The notes: generated by a model not told the origin, from the letters alone. Shown: positions 8,858 through 18,575, numbered from the stretch's first letter. The stretch: DNA of 64,000 nt from Duganella aquatilis (GCF_009674565.1 NZ_WKJL01000003.1:296734-360733); one strand, 5' to 3'. A program made the numbers and translations.

Positions 8858-11814
8858 GCATCGCTGAGATAGGCCAGGCGGGCCGGAATCGAGATCCGCA
8901 CCATCGTCTCGCCCGGCCGCGAAGTCACACTGTACTTGCCGCCGACCTGCTCGGCGCGACGGCGCATGGCGTCCATCCCGAGATGTCCGGGACGACCACC
9001 GGCCGCCAGGATATCGGCGGGAATACCGTCACCGTCGTCGCGCACCTCCAGCACCAGCTCCTTCGCCGCATAGGCCAGCGTCAGCGTCACCTGGGTGGCG
9101 TTCGCATGGCGGATTGCGTTGCGCAACGCCTCGCGGCCCACCACATACAGCTCGTCCTTCACCACCAGATGCAGGGCGCGTGAGACGCTTTGCTGTTCGA
9201 CGCGTACAGGCACCGCCGCGCCTTCGCGTTCGACCAGCGCGTCGAACAGGTCGATCAGCTCGTCGTCGCTGCCATGGCGCAGGCTTTGCACCCGCTCGCG
9301 TCCCTCGATGATGGCGTTGTTGGCGTGCTCGATCACGCGCACCAGCTTGTCCCGCGTCTCGGCCTGGCCCTCGATCCTCTCCACGGCATTTTCCGCATGC
9401 AGAATCACGCCGTGCATGGACTGCAGCACCGTGTCATGCAGTTCGATGGCGATGCGTTCGCGCTCGGCCACACGCACCTGCAGACGTTCGGCCATGCGCC
9501 ACGACAGCTGGCGGATGCGGTAGTGGTACAGCGCAAACACCAGCAAGACCAGCGCCAGCACGCAGCTGATGCGGAACCAGAGACTCTGCTCCATGGTCGG
9601 CTCCACCGTCACCCGCAGGCTGGTTTCGTTTTCGCTGGGCGTGCCGTCTTCGTTGAACACGCGCAGGCGGAATAGGTAGTCGCCGGCGCCAACGTTGGTG
9701 TAGGACGTCGAGCGGCGGCTGCCGGCGTCCTGCCAGTTCGCATCGACGCCATCGAGGCGGTATTCGAAGCGTACGCTCTCCGGCGCGCGCAGCAGCGGCG
9801 CGGTAAAGTCGACGCGGAAGTGGCCACTGCCAGGCGGCAGCCGCAACGCCCGGTCGGCCGGATACTCATTCCGGTCGGTCACCACGCGCTGGATGGCCGG
9901 CTGCGCCACCGCGCGATTGCGCGGCAGCTCGGCGGTATCCACGTACACCACGCCGCCAGTGGCCAGCAACCACAGATGACGGCCGTCCGGACTCATGGCG
10001 CTTGGCCAGCGCGTTTCGATCACCGCCCGGCCAGGATAGCCGTCCAGCGCGCCGAACAACTCGTAGCGCAGCGGCTGCGCCGGATCGGCGATGCTGCGCG
10101 CCCAGTCGGCGGCGCGCACGTGTACCAGGCCGGCGGCGCCGTTGAGCCAACGGTCGCCGTCGCGCGTCACCACCAGGCCGGAGACGTTGCGCAGCACTTC
10201 GGGATCGGCGGCGCGCCACATCGTCAGCTTGCCGTCCTTGAACACGCCGGTGCCGTCGGCGCCGCTGACTATCGGTTCACCACTGAGGAACACGCTGGTG
10301 ACCATACCCAATTGGTGAATGTCGGTGGTGGTCAGCTTGCCGTCGTCGTAGAACACCAGCGTGCCGTCGCCGGTGGCCAGCCACAGTTGCCCGACGCCGG
10401 CGGGGCCGGACTGAAAGATCTTGGCCGGCAGCGTGAACGCCGTCGCCGGCAGCCATTTGCCGTCGCGCCAGCCGATCAAACCGGTCTCCATGGTGGCGGT
10501 CCACAGCACCTTGCCGTCGTCCAGAATACCGATCATGTGGTGATCGCGCGGCTTGCCGTCCGGGCCGGGCGGCAGCGGAATGACCTCCCTGCGGCCTTGC
10601 GTAATGCGTTCGATGGTGCGCTTGTTGCCGATCAGCACAGCGCCCTGGCGGCCGTTCGCCACCAGCGTCACCGGCGTACGCGCCACTGCCTCTGGTGGAC
10701 GATCGGCCTTCAGCCGCCACAAGGTGTTGCTGTCCATATCGGCGGCCCACATATTGCCAGCGCCGTCGGTGGACAGGCTGTATCGAATCCCGGTGCCAAC
10801 CAGGCCGCTGCTCAGCAAGCGGTTGCGCCGGAAACGATCAATACCGTTTTCGGTCGAGACCCAGATATTGCCTTCGCGGTCTTGCAGGATGCCGCGCGCT
10901 TCCTGGCCGGACAGCTGACGCACTTCACCCACGGTGGCAAGCGCCGCCTCCGTGCCAGCCGGCTGTGGACCTGGCGGCAGCGCCGACGGCTGCATGCGGC
11001 ACACCAGCGCGGCGCAATCCATGGTCTGCCAGACCGCGCCATCGCTATCGAAGATGGCGCCCCAGCGATTTCCCGCATGCGCGTAGGCGTCCGGCCAGCG
11101 GGCGCCCGGCTGCGCCAGCAGCCGTAAGGCGCCGCCATCCCGCTTCTGCCACAAACGCCCATCCGGGGAGAACAGCAGCGGACCACCGCCATCCATCAAC
11201 TTGATGAAGTGGCCGGCCTGGCGATCCAGCCGCCACACGCCATGGTCATTGCCGGCCCACAGATCGCCGCCCTGATCCATCACCATGCTGAATCCGATCG
11301 GACTGGCCCATTCGGGGCCCTCCTCGACCACGGTCCAATGGCCGTCCTTGAAGTGCTGGATATTACCGGCGAAGATCCACAGGCTGTTGTCGCCATCGAC
11401 GATGACGGCGCCGATGCCATTGCGTGCGGCCGGCGCCGGCGGCAGCGCTTCGAGCCGGCCGTCCGGATGCAGCACCGAAAAGCCTTCGGCGTAATAGGTG
11501 ATGTACAAGTCGCCGTTCGGCGCCGCGCGCAGCATGTTGATGCGGTCGCGGTTCAACCCCAGGCGCGGCGGCAGGCGGTAGCGGCTGAACTGCAGGCCGT
11601 CAAAGCGGTACAGGCCATCGGCGGTGCCGAACCACAGCCAGCCGTCCGCCGTCTGCGCCATGCCGACGACGCCCGGCGGCGCGCCTTCGGCGGCGGTCCA
11701 CTGCGTGCGGTTGTAATCGGCCAGGTCTGGTCCCTTGGCCGCAGCCGCGCTTGCGGAGGCGGCCCAGCATGCCGTCAACACGGCCAGAACAAAAGCGCGT
11801 GCGCTTAGTATCAT
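8839..11814 (-). CDS. Propeller-type sensor histidine kinase (HisKA_3)
   Basis: A 991-residue membrane sensor kinase. It has a signal peptide (residues 1-24), a periplasmic region of two-component-regulator propeller repeats (for example GWLWFGTADGLYRFDG and GNIWVSTENGIDRF) and a Y_Y_Y domain around residues 640-730. A membrane helix lies near 740-758. A HisKA_3 dimerisation domain follows with phospho-acceptor His793 in ELHDTVLQ, then a HATPase (LRNAIRHANA, DDGDGIP, GHLGMDAMRRRAEQVGG). No receiver domain is fused and no LuxR-type response regulator gene is adjacent, so its partner is encoded elsewhere. The periplasmic part may detect a carbohydrate or other small ligand. Confidence 0.93.
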   Translation of the reverse strand: MILSARAFVLAVLTACWAASASAAAAKGPDLADYNRTQWTAAEGAPPGVVGMAQTADGWLWFGTADGLYRFDGLQFSRYRLPPRLGLNRDRINMLRAAPNGDLYITYYAEGFSVLHPDGRLEALPPAPAARNGIGAVIVDGDNSLWIFAGNIQHFKDGHWTVVEEGPEWASPIGFSMVMDQGGDLWAGNDHGVWRLDRQAGHFIKLMDGGGPLLFSPDGRLWQKRDGGALRLLAQPGARWPDAYAHAGNRWGAIFDSDGAVWQTMDCAALVCRMQPSALPPGPQPAGTEAALATVGEVRQLSGQEARGILQDREGNIWVSTENGIDRFRRNRLLSSGLVGTGIRYSLSTDGAGNMWAADMDSNTLWRLKADRPPEAVARTPVTLVANGRQGAVLIGNKRTIERITQGRREVIPLPPGPDGKPRDHHMIGILDDGKVLWTATMETGLIGWRDGKWLPATAFTLPAKIFQSGPAGVGQLWLATGDGTLVFYDDGKLTTTDIHQLGMVTSVFLSGEPIVSGADGTGVFKDGKLTMWRAADPEVLRNVSGLVVTRDGDRWLNGAAGLVHVRAADWARSIADPAQPLRYELFGALDGYPGRAVIETRWPSAMSPDGRHLWLLATGGVVYVDTAELPRNRAVAQPAIQRVVTDRNEYPADRALRLPPGSGHFRVDFTAPLLRAPESVRFEYRLDGVDANWQDAGSRRSTSYTNVGAGDYLFRLRVFNEDGTPSENETSLRVTVEPTMEQSLWFRISCVLALVLLVFALYHYRIRQLSWRMAERLQVRVAERERIAIELHDTVLQSMHGVILHAENAVERIEGQAETRDKLVRVIEHANNAIIEGRERVQSLRHGSDDELIDLFDALVEREGAAVPVRVEQQSVSRALHLVVKDELYVVGREALRNAIRHANATQVTLTLAYAAKELVLEVRDDGDGIPADILAAGGRPGHLGMDAMRRRAEQVGGKYSVTSRPGETMVRISIPARLAYLSDAQGRTV

Positions 11815-11843
11815 GCGGATATCCTCAGCAGGTGGACTGCCGA

Positions 11844-12530
11844 TTATGACAGCGAACGCAGGATATCGGGAAGATTGTTGACTTCAAATGTCGGAATCGC
11901 TTCCGACGCGTTGTTCAGGCGCTGCGGGTTGAACCAGCAGCTGTCGATGCCATAGCGGTTGGCGCCGAGGATGTCGGCGTCCAGGCGGTCGCCGATGATG
12001 ACCGCGTCTTGCTTCTCGAACGGCCGCGCCATGCGCGCCGCGTATTCAAAGAAGCGCACATCCGGCTTGGCGTAGCCGCAGGCCTCGGAGGTCGCCACGA
12101 ACGAGATGTGATCGCGCAGCCCGGACTTGGCGATGCGCTGGTTCTGGATCGCTTCCACGCCGTTGGTGATGATGCCCACCTCGCCCATGCCGGCCAGCGT
12201 TTCGCACAGCTGCAGCGCGCCGTCGATCAGCACCACGGTATCCGACAGCGATTCCAGGTACAGGCGGCTGGCCGCCTCCGGGTCCAGTTCCAGGCCGTTC
12301 TCGGCGAAGGTCTTGCGGAAGCGCTCCACCTTGAGGAAGTCCTTGGACACGGTGCCGGTTTCAAACGCACGCCACAGCGCCAGATTGATGGCCTGGTAGC
12401 CAAGGAAAAGCTCGGCCAGGTCGCCATCCATGCCCAGCGCCTGCAAGGTGCGCGCGAACGACAACTCTTCGGACGCCTTGAAGTCGAGCAGCGTGTCGTC
12501 CAGGTCGAACAGGAAAAGCTTGTACGTCAT
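11844..12530 (-). CDS. yjjG: Pyrimidine 5'-nucleotidase YjjG (HAD family)
   Basis: A 228-residue HAD phosphatase. The nucleophile motif FDLDDTLLD is at residues 8-16, motif II is GIITNG, and motif III/IV is seen in [10 protein letters not shown] and [14 protein letters not shown]. The cap domain and the phrase [19 protein letters not shown] are typical of YjjG, which removes phosphate from non-canonical pyrimidine nucleotides as housecleaning. The ATG overlaps the stop of yjdM by 4 bases, so the two are coupled. Confidence 0.9.
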   Translation of the reverse strand: MTYKLFLFDLDDTLLDFKASEELSFARTLQALGMDGDLAELFLGYQAINLALWRAFETGTVSKDFLKVERFRKTFAENGLELDPEAASRLYLESLSDTVVLIDGALQLCETLAGMGEVGIITNGVEAIQNQRIAKSGLRDHISFVATSEACGYAKPDVRFFEYAARMARPFEKQDAVIIGDRLDADILGANRYGIDSCWFNPQRLNNASEAIPTFEVNNLPDILRSLS

Positions 12531-12868
12531 ACCTTGCGCACGAATTCAGTTTTCAGGCTCATGGCGCCGAAGCCGTCGATCTTGCAATCGATATCATGGT
12601 CGGAGTCGACCAGGCGGATGTTCTTGACCTTGGTGCCTACCTTGACGGTGCCGCCGCCGCCCTTCAGCTTCAGATCCTTGATGACGGTGACGGTATCGCC
12701 GTCCTGCAGCACATTGCCGACCGAGTCGCGGTACACGCGCGGACCATCGTCAGCATCGGCCGCCGCGCCGGCGGTCCATTCGTGCGCGCACTCGGGGCAA
12801 ACCAGGTTGGCGCCGTCTTCGTAGGTGTATTCGGAACTGCATTTGGGGCATGCTGGCAAAGCGCTCAT
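12527..12868 (-). CDS. yjdM: Zinc-ribbon protein YjdM (PhnA family)
   Basis: A 113-residue protein with an N-terminal zinc ribbon ([14 protein letters not shown], then CPECAHEW) and the conserved PhnA-type C-terminal domain ([28 protein letters not shown]). Despite the old name PhnA, it is not shown to be the phosphonoacetate hydrolase, and its role is unclear. It sits directly upstream of yjjG and about 36 bases downstream of the kinase gene stop, on the same strand; it may be read from the big operon as well as from its own promoter. Confidence 0.92.
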   Translation of the reverse strand: MSALPACPKCSSEYTYEDGANLVCPECAHEWTAGAAADADDGPRVYRDSVGNVLQDGDTVTVIKDLKLKGGGGTVKVGTKVKNIRLVDSDHDIDCKIDGFGAMSLKTEFVRKV

Positions 12869-12904
12869 GGATAATCCTGACTTCTCAAAGCCAGGCAGTA
12901 TACC

Positions 12905-15196
12905 TTATGCGAGCTTGCGGGCGACCCTGAAGCCGACGATGTCGTTGGCCAGCACCGCCGAAAAACCGTTGCGCACCGCAGAACGCAGGTAGCGCGGGTT
13001 GTACAGCCACGAGCCGCCGCGCAGCACACGCCGCACCGGATCGCCGCCCTCCTCCCACGCGCTGCCGTCGGCCGGCGCGCCGGCGTAGTTATCGTGTACC
13101 ACGTCCTGCGTCCATTCCCACACGTTGCCGTGCATGTCGAACAGGCCCCATGGATTGGGCTGGAACGCGCCCACCTTGCTGGTGCCCTGGATGTAGGCGC
13201 CGCGCGGGCCGCCGTTGTAGGTGTAGTGACCGTCGTAGTTGGCCTGCTCGGTGCTGATGGTGTCGCCGAAGCTGAACGCGGTCTTGGTGCCGGCGCGGCA
13301 GGCGTATTCCCACTCCGCCTCGGTCGGCAGGCGGTACACATGGCCGGTTTTCTCCGACAGCCAGTGCAGGTACAGCTGTGCGTCCGCCCAGCTGACGCCG
13401 ACCACAGGGTGCTCGTCGTTCTGCGCGAAGCCGGGCGCGCGCCAGTCGGTGTCGGACTGCGACTCCCAGCCGGTATCCTTGACGAAGCGGCGCCACTGTC
13501 CCACCGTGACAGGGAAGCGCGCCATGGCGAACGAATACTCGATGCCGACCCAGTGCTGCGGCAGTTCGCGGTCCAGCCAGTTCTTCTGCGCGCCGGCCTT
13601 GACGGCCAGCGCCTGCTCATGTTCGTGAGACCCCATCTGGAAGCGGCCGGTCGGTATCAGCACCAGGTCAGGCCCGGCGCCGGTGCCGTCGATGAAGCGG
13701 TCGCGCAGCACGCCGTTGGCGTCGGCCACCGGTGCATTGGCGGTCAGCGCCGCCAGTTCCGCCGCATGGCGCTCGGCCTGCTGCTTGCGATGACGCTCCT
13801 GTTCCTGGCGATAGGCGACTTCCGCCTTCAGCTGCGCGACCTTGCGCTGCTGTTCCTCCTGCGCGTCGCGCGCGGCCTTGGCGTCGGCTTCGCGGCGCGC
13901 CTGCAACTGCTCGCGCAGTACCTGCTTGCGCGCCTGCGCGGCGGCTTCCGCTTCGGCGCGCTGCCTGGCTTCCAGCGCGCGGCGTTGCTGGTCCTGGCGC
14001 TGCTTGTCGACTGCCGCCGCCTGCATCTCGGCCTGGCGGCGCGCGGCCAGTTCGGCCACCATCGCCTTGCGCTTTTCTTCCGCCAGGCGCGCCTGTTCGG
14101 CCTGCGCCGCCTGTTCTTTCTGGCGCTGCTGCTCGCGTGCCGCCTGTTCGCGCGCGGCCTGCTCGGCCTGCGCCGCCAGTTCAGCATCCGTCGGGCCGGC
14201 CGCGTGGCGCAGCTCCGCCAGCAGCTCGTTCACCGACGCCGGACGGCGCTCCTGCAGGTACGCAAAGCCTTGCTGCAGCACCTTCCACTGACGCTCGTTC
14301 AAGCCGCGCGGCGACGACGGATGGAAATCCGCCGGCCGCATGTCGTCGAACGGCATGCGGCCTTCCAGCAGCTGGTAGATCATCACCGCCACCGCATACA
14401 CATCCAGCCTGGGCGCGGGCTGACGCTGGTGCGTTCCCGCTTCCGGCGCGCGGTAGCCGGCGGTGCCGGCGTTCGGCGTCTGCAAACCGAGGCTGCTGCC
14501 GGCGCTGCGCGCACGCGAGGCGATGCCGAAGTCCAGCAGCTTGACTTCGCCGCGCTGGGTCAGGAACACGTTGCCCGGCTTGATGTCGCGGTGGACCAGC
14601 TTGTGCTTGTCCCACGCATATTGCAGCGCATCGCCCACCGGCTCCAGCAACTTGTAGACCGATTCCAGCGGCAGCGGACCCTGTTCGGCCAGATACGCAT
14701 CCAGATCCTGGCCTTCCAGGTATTCCATGATGATGAAATAGCTGGACGTGGCCGGGTCTTGCGCCCACTCGTAGACGCGGACGATATTTTCGTGCGCCAG
14801 CTTGCGCGCCTGCGTCGACTCTTCGATCAGCAGCTTGGCGTGGGTGGCGCTTTGGGTCAGCTGCGGCGGCAGGATCTTCAGGGCCACCTGCGCGCTGTGG
14901 CCCAGCTCCGCGTGCGTGGCCAGGTCGGTCGCCAGCCACACCTGGCCCATGCCGCCCATGCCGATCAGGCGTTCCAGCCGGTAGCGGCGGTTCTGCGGAC
15001 CGATCTCCTGCCCCGTCATCAATCCCAGTTCCGTGCCCTGGCGCGCCGGCATCGGCACAGACGCAGCACTGCCTCCCGGCGGCGCGTACTCCGCGTCCAG
15101 GATGGCGTTCTTGCGACGGTCGAATTCTTGGAGACTCAACAAACCGTCATCATGTAAGGCCCGCAATTCGCGGATCTTGTCTCTTGCTGTCTGCAT
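12905..15196 (-). CDS. Ser/Thr protein kinase fused to an FGE-sulfatase-like domain
   Basis: A 763-residue cytoplasmic protein, last gene of the large operon. An N-terminal SHOCT-like segment (IRELRALHDDGLLSLQEFDR) precedes a Hanks-type kinase with a glycine loop (IGMGGMGQVW), Lys107 in VALKIL, catalytic Asp204 in HRDIKPGN, Asp222 of DFG, and GYRAPE. Residues about 340-500 are an Ala/Gln/Arg-rich coiled coil. Residues about 515-763 are an FGE-sulfatase/PvdO-like domain (LPTEAEWEYACRAGT, HGNVWEW, RGGSWLY). The two cysteines that catalyse formylglycine formation are replaced by Tyr and Leu, so this domain is probably a binding module. There is no membrane helix. The start could be 15199 or 15196; GAG lies just upstream. 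Confidence 0.92.
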   Translation of the reverse strand: MQTARDKIRELRALHDDGLLSLQEFDRRKNAILDAEYAPPGGSAASVPMPARQGTELGLMTGQEIGPQNRRYRLERLIGMGGMGQVWLATDLATHAELGHSAQVALKILPPQLTQSATHAKLLIEESTQARKLAHENIVRVYEWAQDPATSSYFIIMEYLEGQDLDAYLAEQGPLPLESVYKLLEPVGDALQYAWDKHKLVHRDIKPGNVFLTQRGEVKLLDFGIASRARSAGSSLGLQTPNAGTAGYRAPEAGTHQRQPAPRLDVYAVAVMIYQLLEGRMPFDDMRPADFHPSSPRGLNERQWKVLQQGFAYLQERRPASVNELLAELRHAAGPTDAELAAQAEQAAREQAAREQQRQKEQAAQAEQARLAEEKRKAMVAELAARRQAEMQAAAVDKQRQDQQRRALEARQRAEAEAAAQARKQVLREQLQARREADAKAARDAQEEQQRKVAQLKAEVAYRQEQERHRKQQAERHAAELAALTANAPVADANGVLRDRFIDGTGAGPDLVLIPTGRFQMGSHEHEQALAVKAGAQKNWLDRELPQHWVGIEYSFAMARFPVTVGQWRRFVKDTGWESQSDTDWRAPGFAQNDEHPVVGVSWADAQLYLHWLSEKTGHVYRLPTEAEWEYACRAGTKTAFSFGDTISTEQANYDGHYTYNGGPRGAYIQGTSKVGAFQPNPWGLFDMHGNVWEWTQDVVHDNYAGAPADGSAWEEGGDPVRRVLRGGSWLYNPRYLRSAVRNGFSAVLANDIVGFRVARKLA

Positions 15197-15219
15197 CATT
15201 ACTCGAACTATACCGTTCC

Positions 15220-17478
15220 CTACGAAACTACGGGCGCGCCGCACTCGGCGCAAAATTTGTCATGCTCGCGGCCCGGCGGCACCACGTGGCCGTTGGCGCA
15301 GCGATGCACCGCCGCCGGCGCATGGTGGTGATGCACAGGCGCGCCGGCCTGCGCCACGCCGACGCCCAGCTGGCTCTGCGTGGTCAAGGCACTGGCGCTG
15401 GCGGTGTTCTGGATGTTCAGCAGATCGACCTGGTGGCGGCGGTCCTTGTCCAGCTCCGCATCGCGGTGCGCGCGTTCCTCCACCACGCGCTCATAAGCCA
15501 GTTTCGCCGCTTCGGCCGGCGTGACGCCCTGTTCGGCCGCGACCACCTGCGACAACGCCTGGATCTGCTCCGCCGTCATGCCGCCCTGGATCTGCAGCTT
15601 CATGATCTGCGCCACCGCTTCCACATTGGACGGCGCGGCCACGGCGGCCAGCGCCATGTCGCTCAGGCGACCCATGGTTTCCATGCGGCGGATTTCATGG
15701 TCCTGCTGCGATTGCTGCGTGCTGAAGGCGGCCGCGCGTTCCTGCTCGAATTTCCTCAGTTCGCGCTGCCATGCGGCTTCCTGCTCCTGCTGCTTGAGCA
15801 TCTGGCGCTGCTCGTCCACCGCCAGCTGATCCAGCATGGCCTGCTTGGCGTTGGCCTGGTTCTGACGCGCGTGGATGCCGTCCGCCTCGATGGTGCGCAG
15901 CAGCTTTTCGTACTGGGCGACCGAATCCGCCTGCGCGCCGGAGCGCTTGAGGTCTTCGATCTTCTGGTTGATCTCCGCCACTTCGACGGCATTGCCGGCA
16001 TCTTTCACCGCGTCGCCGCGCAGCAGGTCGCGCTGGCGGGCCAGCGCCAGCTGGTCTTCCCATTCCTGCACGCGCTGGGCCTCGCGCTGGCGCGCGGCGT
16101 TCGCCAGCGTCATGCCGAGGATGCGGGCGGCATGGGCTTCCGCTTCGATTTGCAGTTCGCGCGCTTTTTCGTCCTTTTCGCGCTGGCGCAACGCCGCCAG
16201 TTCGCTGCGCTTGTGCGATTCATCTTCGATCAGCAAGGCTTGTGCGATCTGGTTTTCAATCGCCTGCTGCTTCAGCTGGTGCGACAGGCGCTGCTGCGCC
16301 AACTGGCGCTGTTCGGCGGCGGTCTGCTGATGCACTTCCAGCTCGGTGCGCATGCGGATCTGCGCCAGATGGCGCACGTGGTCCCAGTCGGCCTGCTCGC
16401 CTACGCGGTGAGCTTTGTTCCTCGCCAGTTCGTGCTCCAGGTCCGCCAGCACGGTGCCAGCGCCTTTGTCGATGGCGACCTTGCGCGTCTTGGAGTCCAT
16501 CACGCGGCTGTACAGTTCCACTTCGCGCGCGCGCAGGGCTTGTACGCGCTCGGCTTCTTTCAGCGTCAGTTCGGCCTTGTTGACGCTGGCGTCCTGGCGC
16601 AGTTCGGCGCGGCGGAAATCCGAGTGCATCTTCTGTTCTTCGCGCCAGATGGTCTGCCATTCCTCTTCGTTGTAGATCTGGTCCAGCTGCTTGACGTGTT
16701 CCAGCTGGACGTGGCGCTCATCGGCCACCAGCCACAGGGTGCCGATGCGTTCGCGGTTATGGTCGAATTTATCGTGGCGCAGCGCGGCGGTTTCCACGCC
16801 GTCCACTGCCAGGCCGTAGGTGGCCAGGCGCTGTTTGAGCGCGGCTTGCAGGCGTTCGTTCAGTTGCAGGCGCAGGTCGGCGTTGCCGGCCATTTCGCGC
16901 ATCGAGCGGCTGCCGACGAATTCCGACGCCAGCTGGCGCACCGACGGTTCCAGCAGCTCCTGCAGATTGACGGTGCTGACCACGCCCGGCACGGTCATGA
17001 AGTGCTGTGCGAAAGCCGGCACGTTTTCAATCCGGATGGCGACGGTGAAGCGCGCCGAGATCTTCAGGTGCTCGGCGGTGTGCAGGTCGCTGAACGCGAA
17101 CTCCACCGGCAGCGGCAGGGTGCGGGTGATCAGGATTTCGGCATGCTGGTTGCGCAGCAGGTGGTTCAGGCGGGTGAAGAAGCCTTCGATTTCGTATTCG
17201 CCCTGCGGCACCTCGGTGGCCTTGTCGGCCTGCAGGATGTAGGCGCGCGTGGTGGCCGGCACGCGCAGCGTCTTGGTGAAGATGCCGGACAGCGTGCTGA
17301 CGCCGAAATACACGGCCAGTTCATTGTCGCCGGGGACCCAGCGGTTGTCGCGCAGGACCGGCTCATTGCGCGACGCGCCCAAGGTCAGGCCGCAATGCTT
17401 GCAGTAGCCCGACTGGTCGTCGTTTTTGTGCTCGCAACGCGGGCATTTCACGCCGCCAAAACCAAACATTTGGAACAT
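15220..17478 (-). CDS. SPFH-like coiled-coil protein with zinc ribbons at both ends
   Basis: A 752-residue protein. The N-terminus has a zinc ribbon (Cys12, Cys15, Cys26, Cys29). Residues about 45-270 look like an SPFH/band-7-type domain (RVPATTRAYILQ, VPQGEYEIEGFF, and an RLQAALKQRLATYGLAVDGV segment typical of the end of such domains). Residues about 280-640 are a very long charged coiled coil rich in Gln, Glu, Arg and Ala. A second zinc ribbon closes the protein (Cys727, His731, Cys743, Cys746). Such proteins form ring or scaffold assemblies at membranes. The kinase gene starts about 20 bases after its stop, so the kinase and scaffold are probably made together and may bind each other. Confidence 0.82.
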   Translation of the reverse strand: MFQMFGFGGVKCPRCEHKNDDQSGYCKHCGLTLGASRNEPVLRDNRWVPGDNELAVYFGVSTLSGIFTKTLRVPATTRAYILQADKATEVPQGEYEIEGFFTRLNHLLRNQHAEILITRTLPLPVEFAFSDLHTAEHLKISARFTVAIRIENVPAFAQHFMTVPGVVSTVNLQELLEPSVRQLASEFVGSRSMREMAGNADLRLQLNERLQAALKQRLATYGLAVDGVETAALRHDKFDHNRERIGTLWLVADERHVQLEHVKQLDQIYNEEEWQTIWREEQKMHSDFRRAELRQDASVNKAELTLKEAERVQALRAREVELYSRVMDSKTRKVAIDKGAGTVLADLEHELARNKAHRVGEQADWDHVRHLAQIRMRTELEVHQQTAAEQRQLAQQRLSHQLKQQAIENQIAQALLIEDESHKRSELAALRQREKDEKARELQIEAEAHAARILGMTLANAARQREAQRVQEWEDQLALARQRDLLRGDAVKDAGNAVEVAEINQKIEDLKRSGAQADSVAQYEKLLRTIEADGIHARQNQANAKQAMLDQLAVDEQRQMLKQQEQEAAWQRELRKFEQERAAAFSTQQSQQDHEIRRMETMGRLSDMALAAVAAPSNVEAVAQIMKLQIQGGMTAEQIQALSQVVAAEQGVTPAEAAKLAYERVVEERAHRDAELDKDRRHQVDLLNIQNTASASALTTQSQLGVGVAQAGAPVHHHHAPAAVHRCANGHVVPPGREHDKFCAECGAPVVS

Positions 17479-17567
17479 GCCAGACTCCTTCTACGATTCA
17501 TCTTCCGGGCTCCCCTGCGATGTGCAGATTTTAGCAGGGCGAGCGCGATTTGCTTCTTGCGCACGGT

Positions 17568-18575
17568 TTAAATCATGCCAATCTTGTCGATGCAAGCCAG
17601 CGTGGCGCCTTTTTGGCGCAGTCCGGCCGCAAATCCGGGCGGCAGCTGGTCTTGCCAGTCCTTCGGCAGCAGCACGCGGTCGCCGTGATTTACTTGATTG
17701 AATATTAATTCCAGCTTGGGTTCGCGGCCGTCCACGGTCTCCACGCGGCCGGCATGCCAGGCGCTGGAGCAGCCGGTGGCGATGATGCGTCCGCGCGGTA
17801 CGAACTCCCTGCCGCGCGCCAGGCGGTCGGCCATCACCAGCGCCAGCTGGTAGGAGCCGCCCTGGAAACGCGGCTGGCCGAAGCGCACCACGCTGCGCCA
17901 GCGGTTCAGGCCTTTGCCGTCGAAATGGCGGGCTGCGGCCAGCGTTTGCTTGACTTCCTGCTGGGCGGTCAGATCCAGGCCTGGTGCGGCGATGCTGTCT
18001 TCTTCGCTTGCGGCAGGAGCTTCCAGCGGGAAGACGCTGATTTCGAGCCAGCCCAGGGTGTCGTTGATGCCGCCGCTGTGCAGCGGGAACCAGGTGCGCA
18101 CGGTGGACACTGCGGCCGACGGATCGGCGTGGCCGCTCAGGGCGCCCAGGTGGGTGATGTGCAGCGTTTCGCCGTTGGCGGTGCGCACGGTGCCCGTGAC
18201 GCGACCAAGGTGCCAGGCGTCGGAGCTGCCTTGGGCGGTGGTCGTTGTTCCTGGCTTGGCGGCGTGCAGGCCGCGCACCATGCGGTCGGCCAGCACGGCG
18301 GCCAGTTCCCACTCGCGCTCGGTGGCGGATGGCGCGATGTCCATGCTGAGGACAACCTGGTCGCGGCTGTCCAGGCGCGCTTCGGTGTGGCGCGCGAGGC
18401 GCACGACCTGCTGCATGTGTTCCGCGATCGCCGGGGCGTTTGGCGCCGAGCATTTGACGTCGGCGCGGTTGGCGCGCGGGCGGCGGCTGGCGGTGATGGT
18501 CAGTGTGCGGCCGTCGGCAAGCATGGTGCGGCATTCGGCGTTGGTGGGCACGGCGCTGATCGAGATAGTGCTCAT
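17568..18575 (-). CDS. Tandem Lon-like (S16-fold) protein, second copy with Ser-Lys pair
   Basis: A 335-residue protein with two related halves. Residues 84-145 (ELAAVLADRMVRG, GSSDAWHLGRV) match residues 237-295 (QLALVMADRLARG, GCSSAWHAGRV). The second half aligns by eye with the Lon protease domain. Ser241 in GGSYQLAL matches the Lon GPSAG serine, and Lys287 in GREPKLEL lies exactly where Lon has its catalytic lysine, 11 residues after the shared glycine. In the first half these positions are Glu88 and Glu136, so that copy looks dead. The start at 18575 is chosen because it overlaps the upstream stop (ATGA). Whether the second half cleaves peptides is untested. Confidence 0.6.
   Translation of the reverse strand: MSTISISAVPTNAECRTMLADGRTLTITASRRPRANRADVKCSAPNAPAIAEHMQQVVRLARHTEARLDSRDQVVLSMDIAPSATEREWELAAVLADRMVRGLHAAKPGTTTTAQGSSDAWHLGRVTGTVRTANGETLHITHLGALSGHADPSAAVSTVRTWFPLHSGGINDTLGWLEISVFPLEAPAASEEDSIAAPGLDLTAQQEVKQTLAAARHFDGKGLNRWRSVVRFGQPRFQGGSYQLALVMADRLARGREFVPRGRIIATGCSSAWHAGRVETVDGREPKLELIFNQVNHGDRVLLPKDWQDQLPPGFAAGLRQKGATLACIDKIGMI

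Noticed and set aside
13094..15157. A long open frame on the plus strand, opposite the kinase gene
   Set aside because: It is the antisense of a strongly supported kinase gene and is His/Arg/Leu-rich with no domain. Such frames arise from G+C-rich codon bias.
15184..17571. A 795-codon open frame opposite the SPFH-like gene
   Set aside because: Its product is low-complexity Leu/Arg/Phe/His with no motif, while the minus-strand frame has zinc ribbons and a coiled coil.
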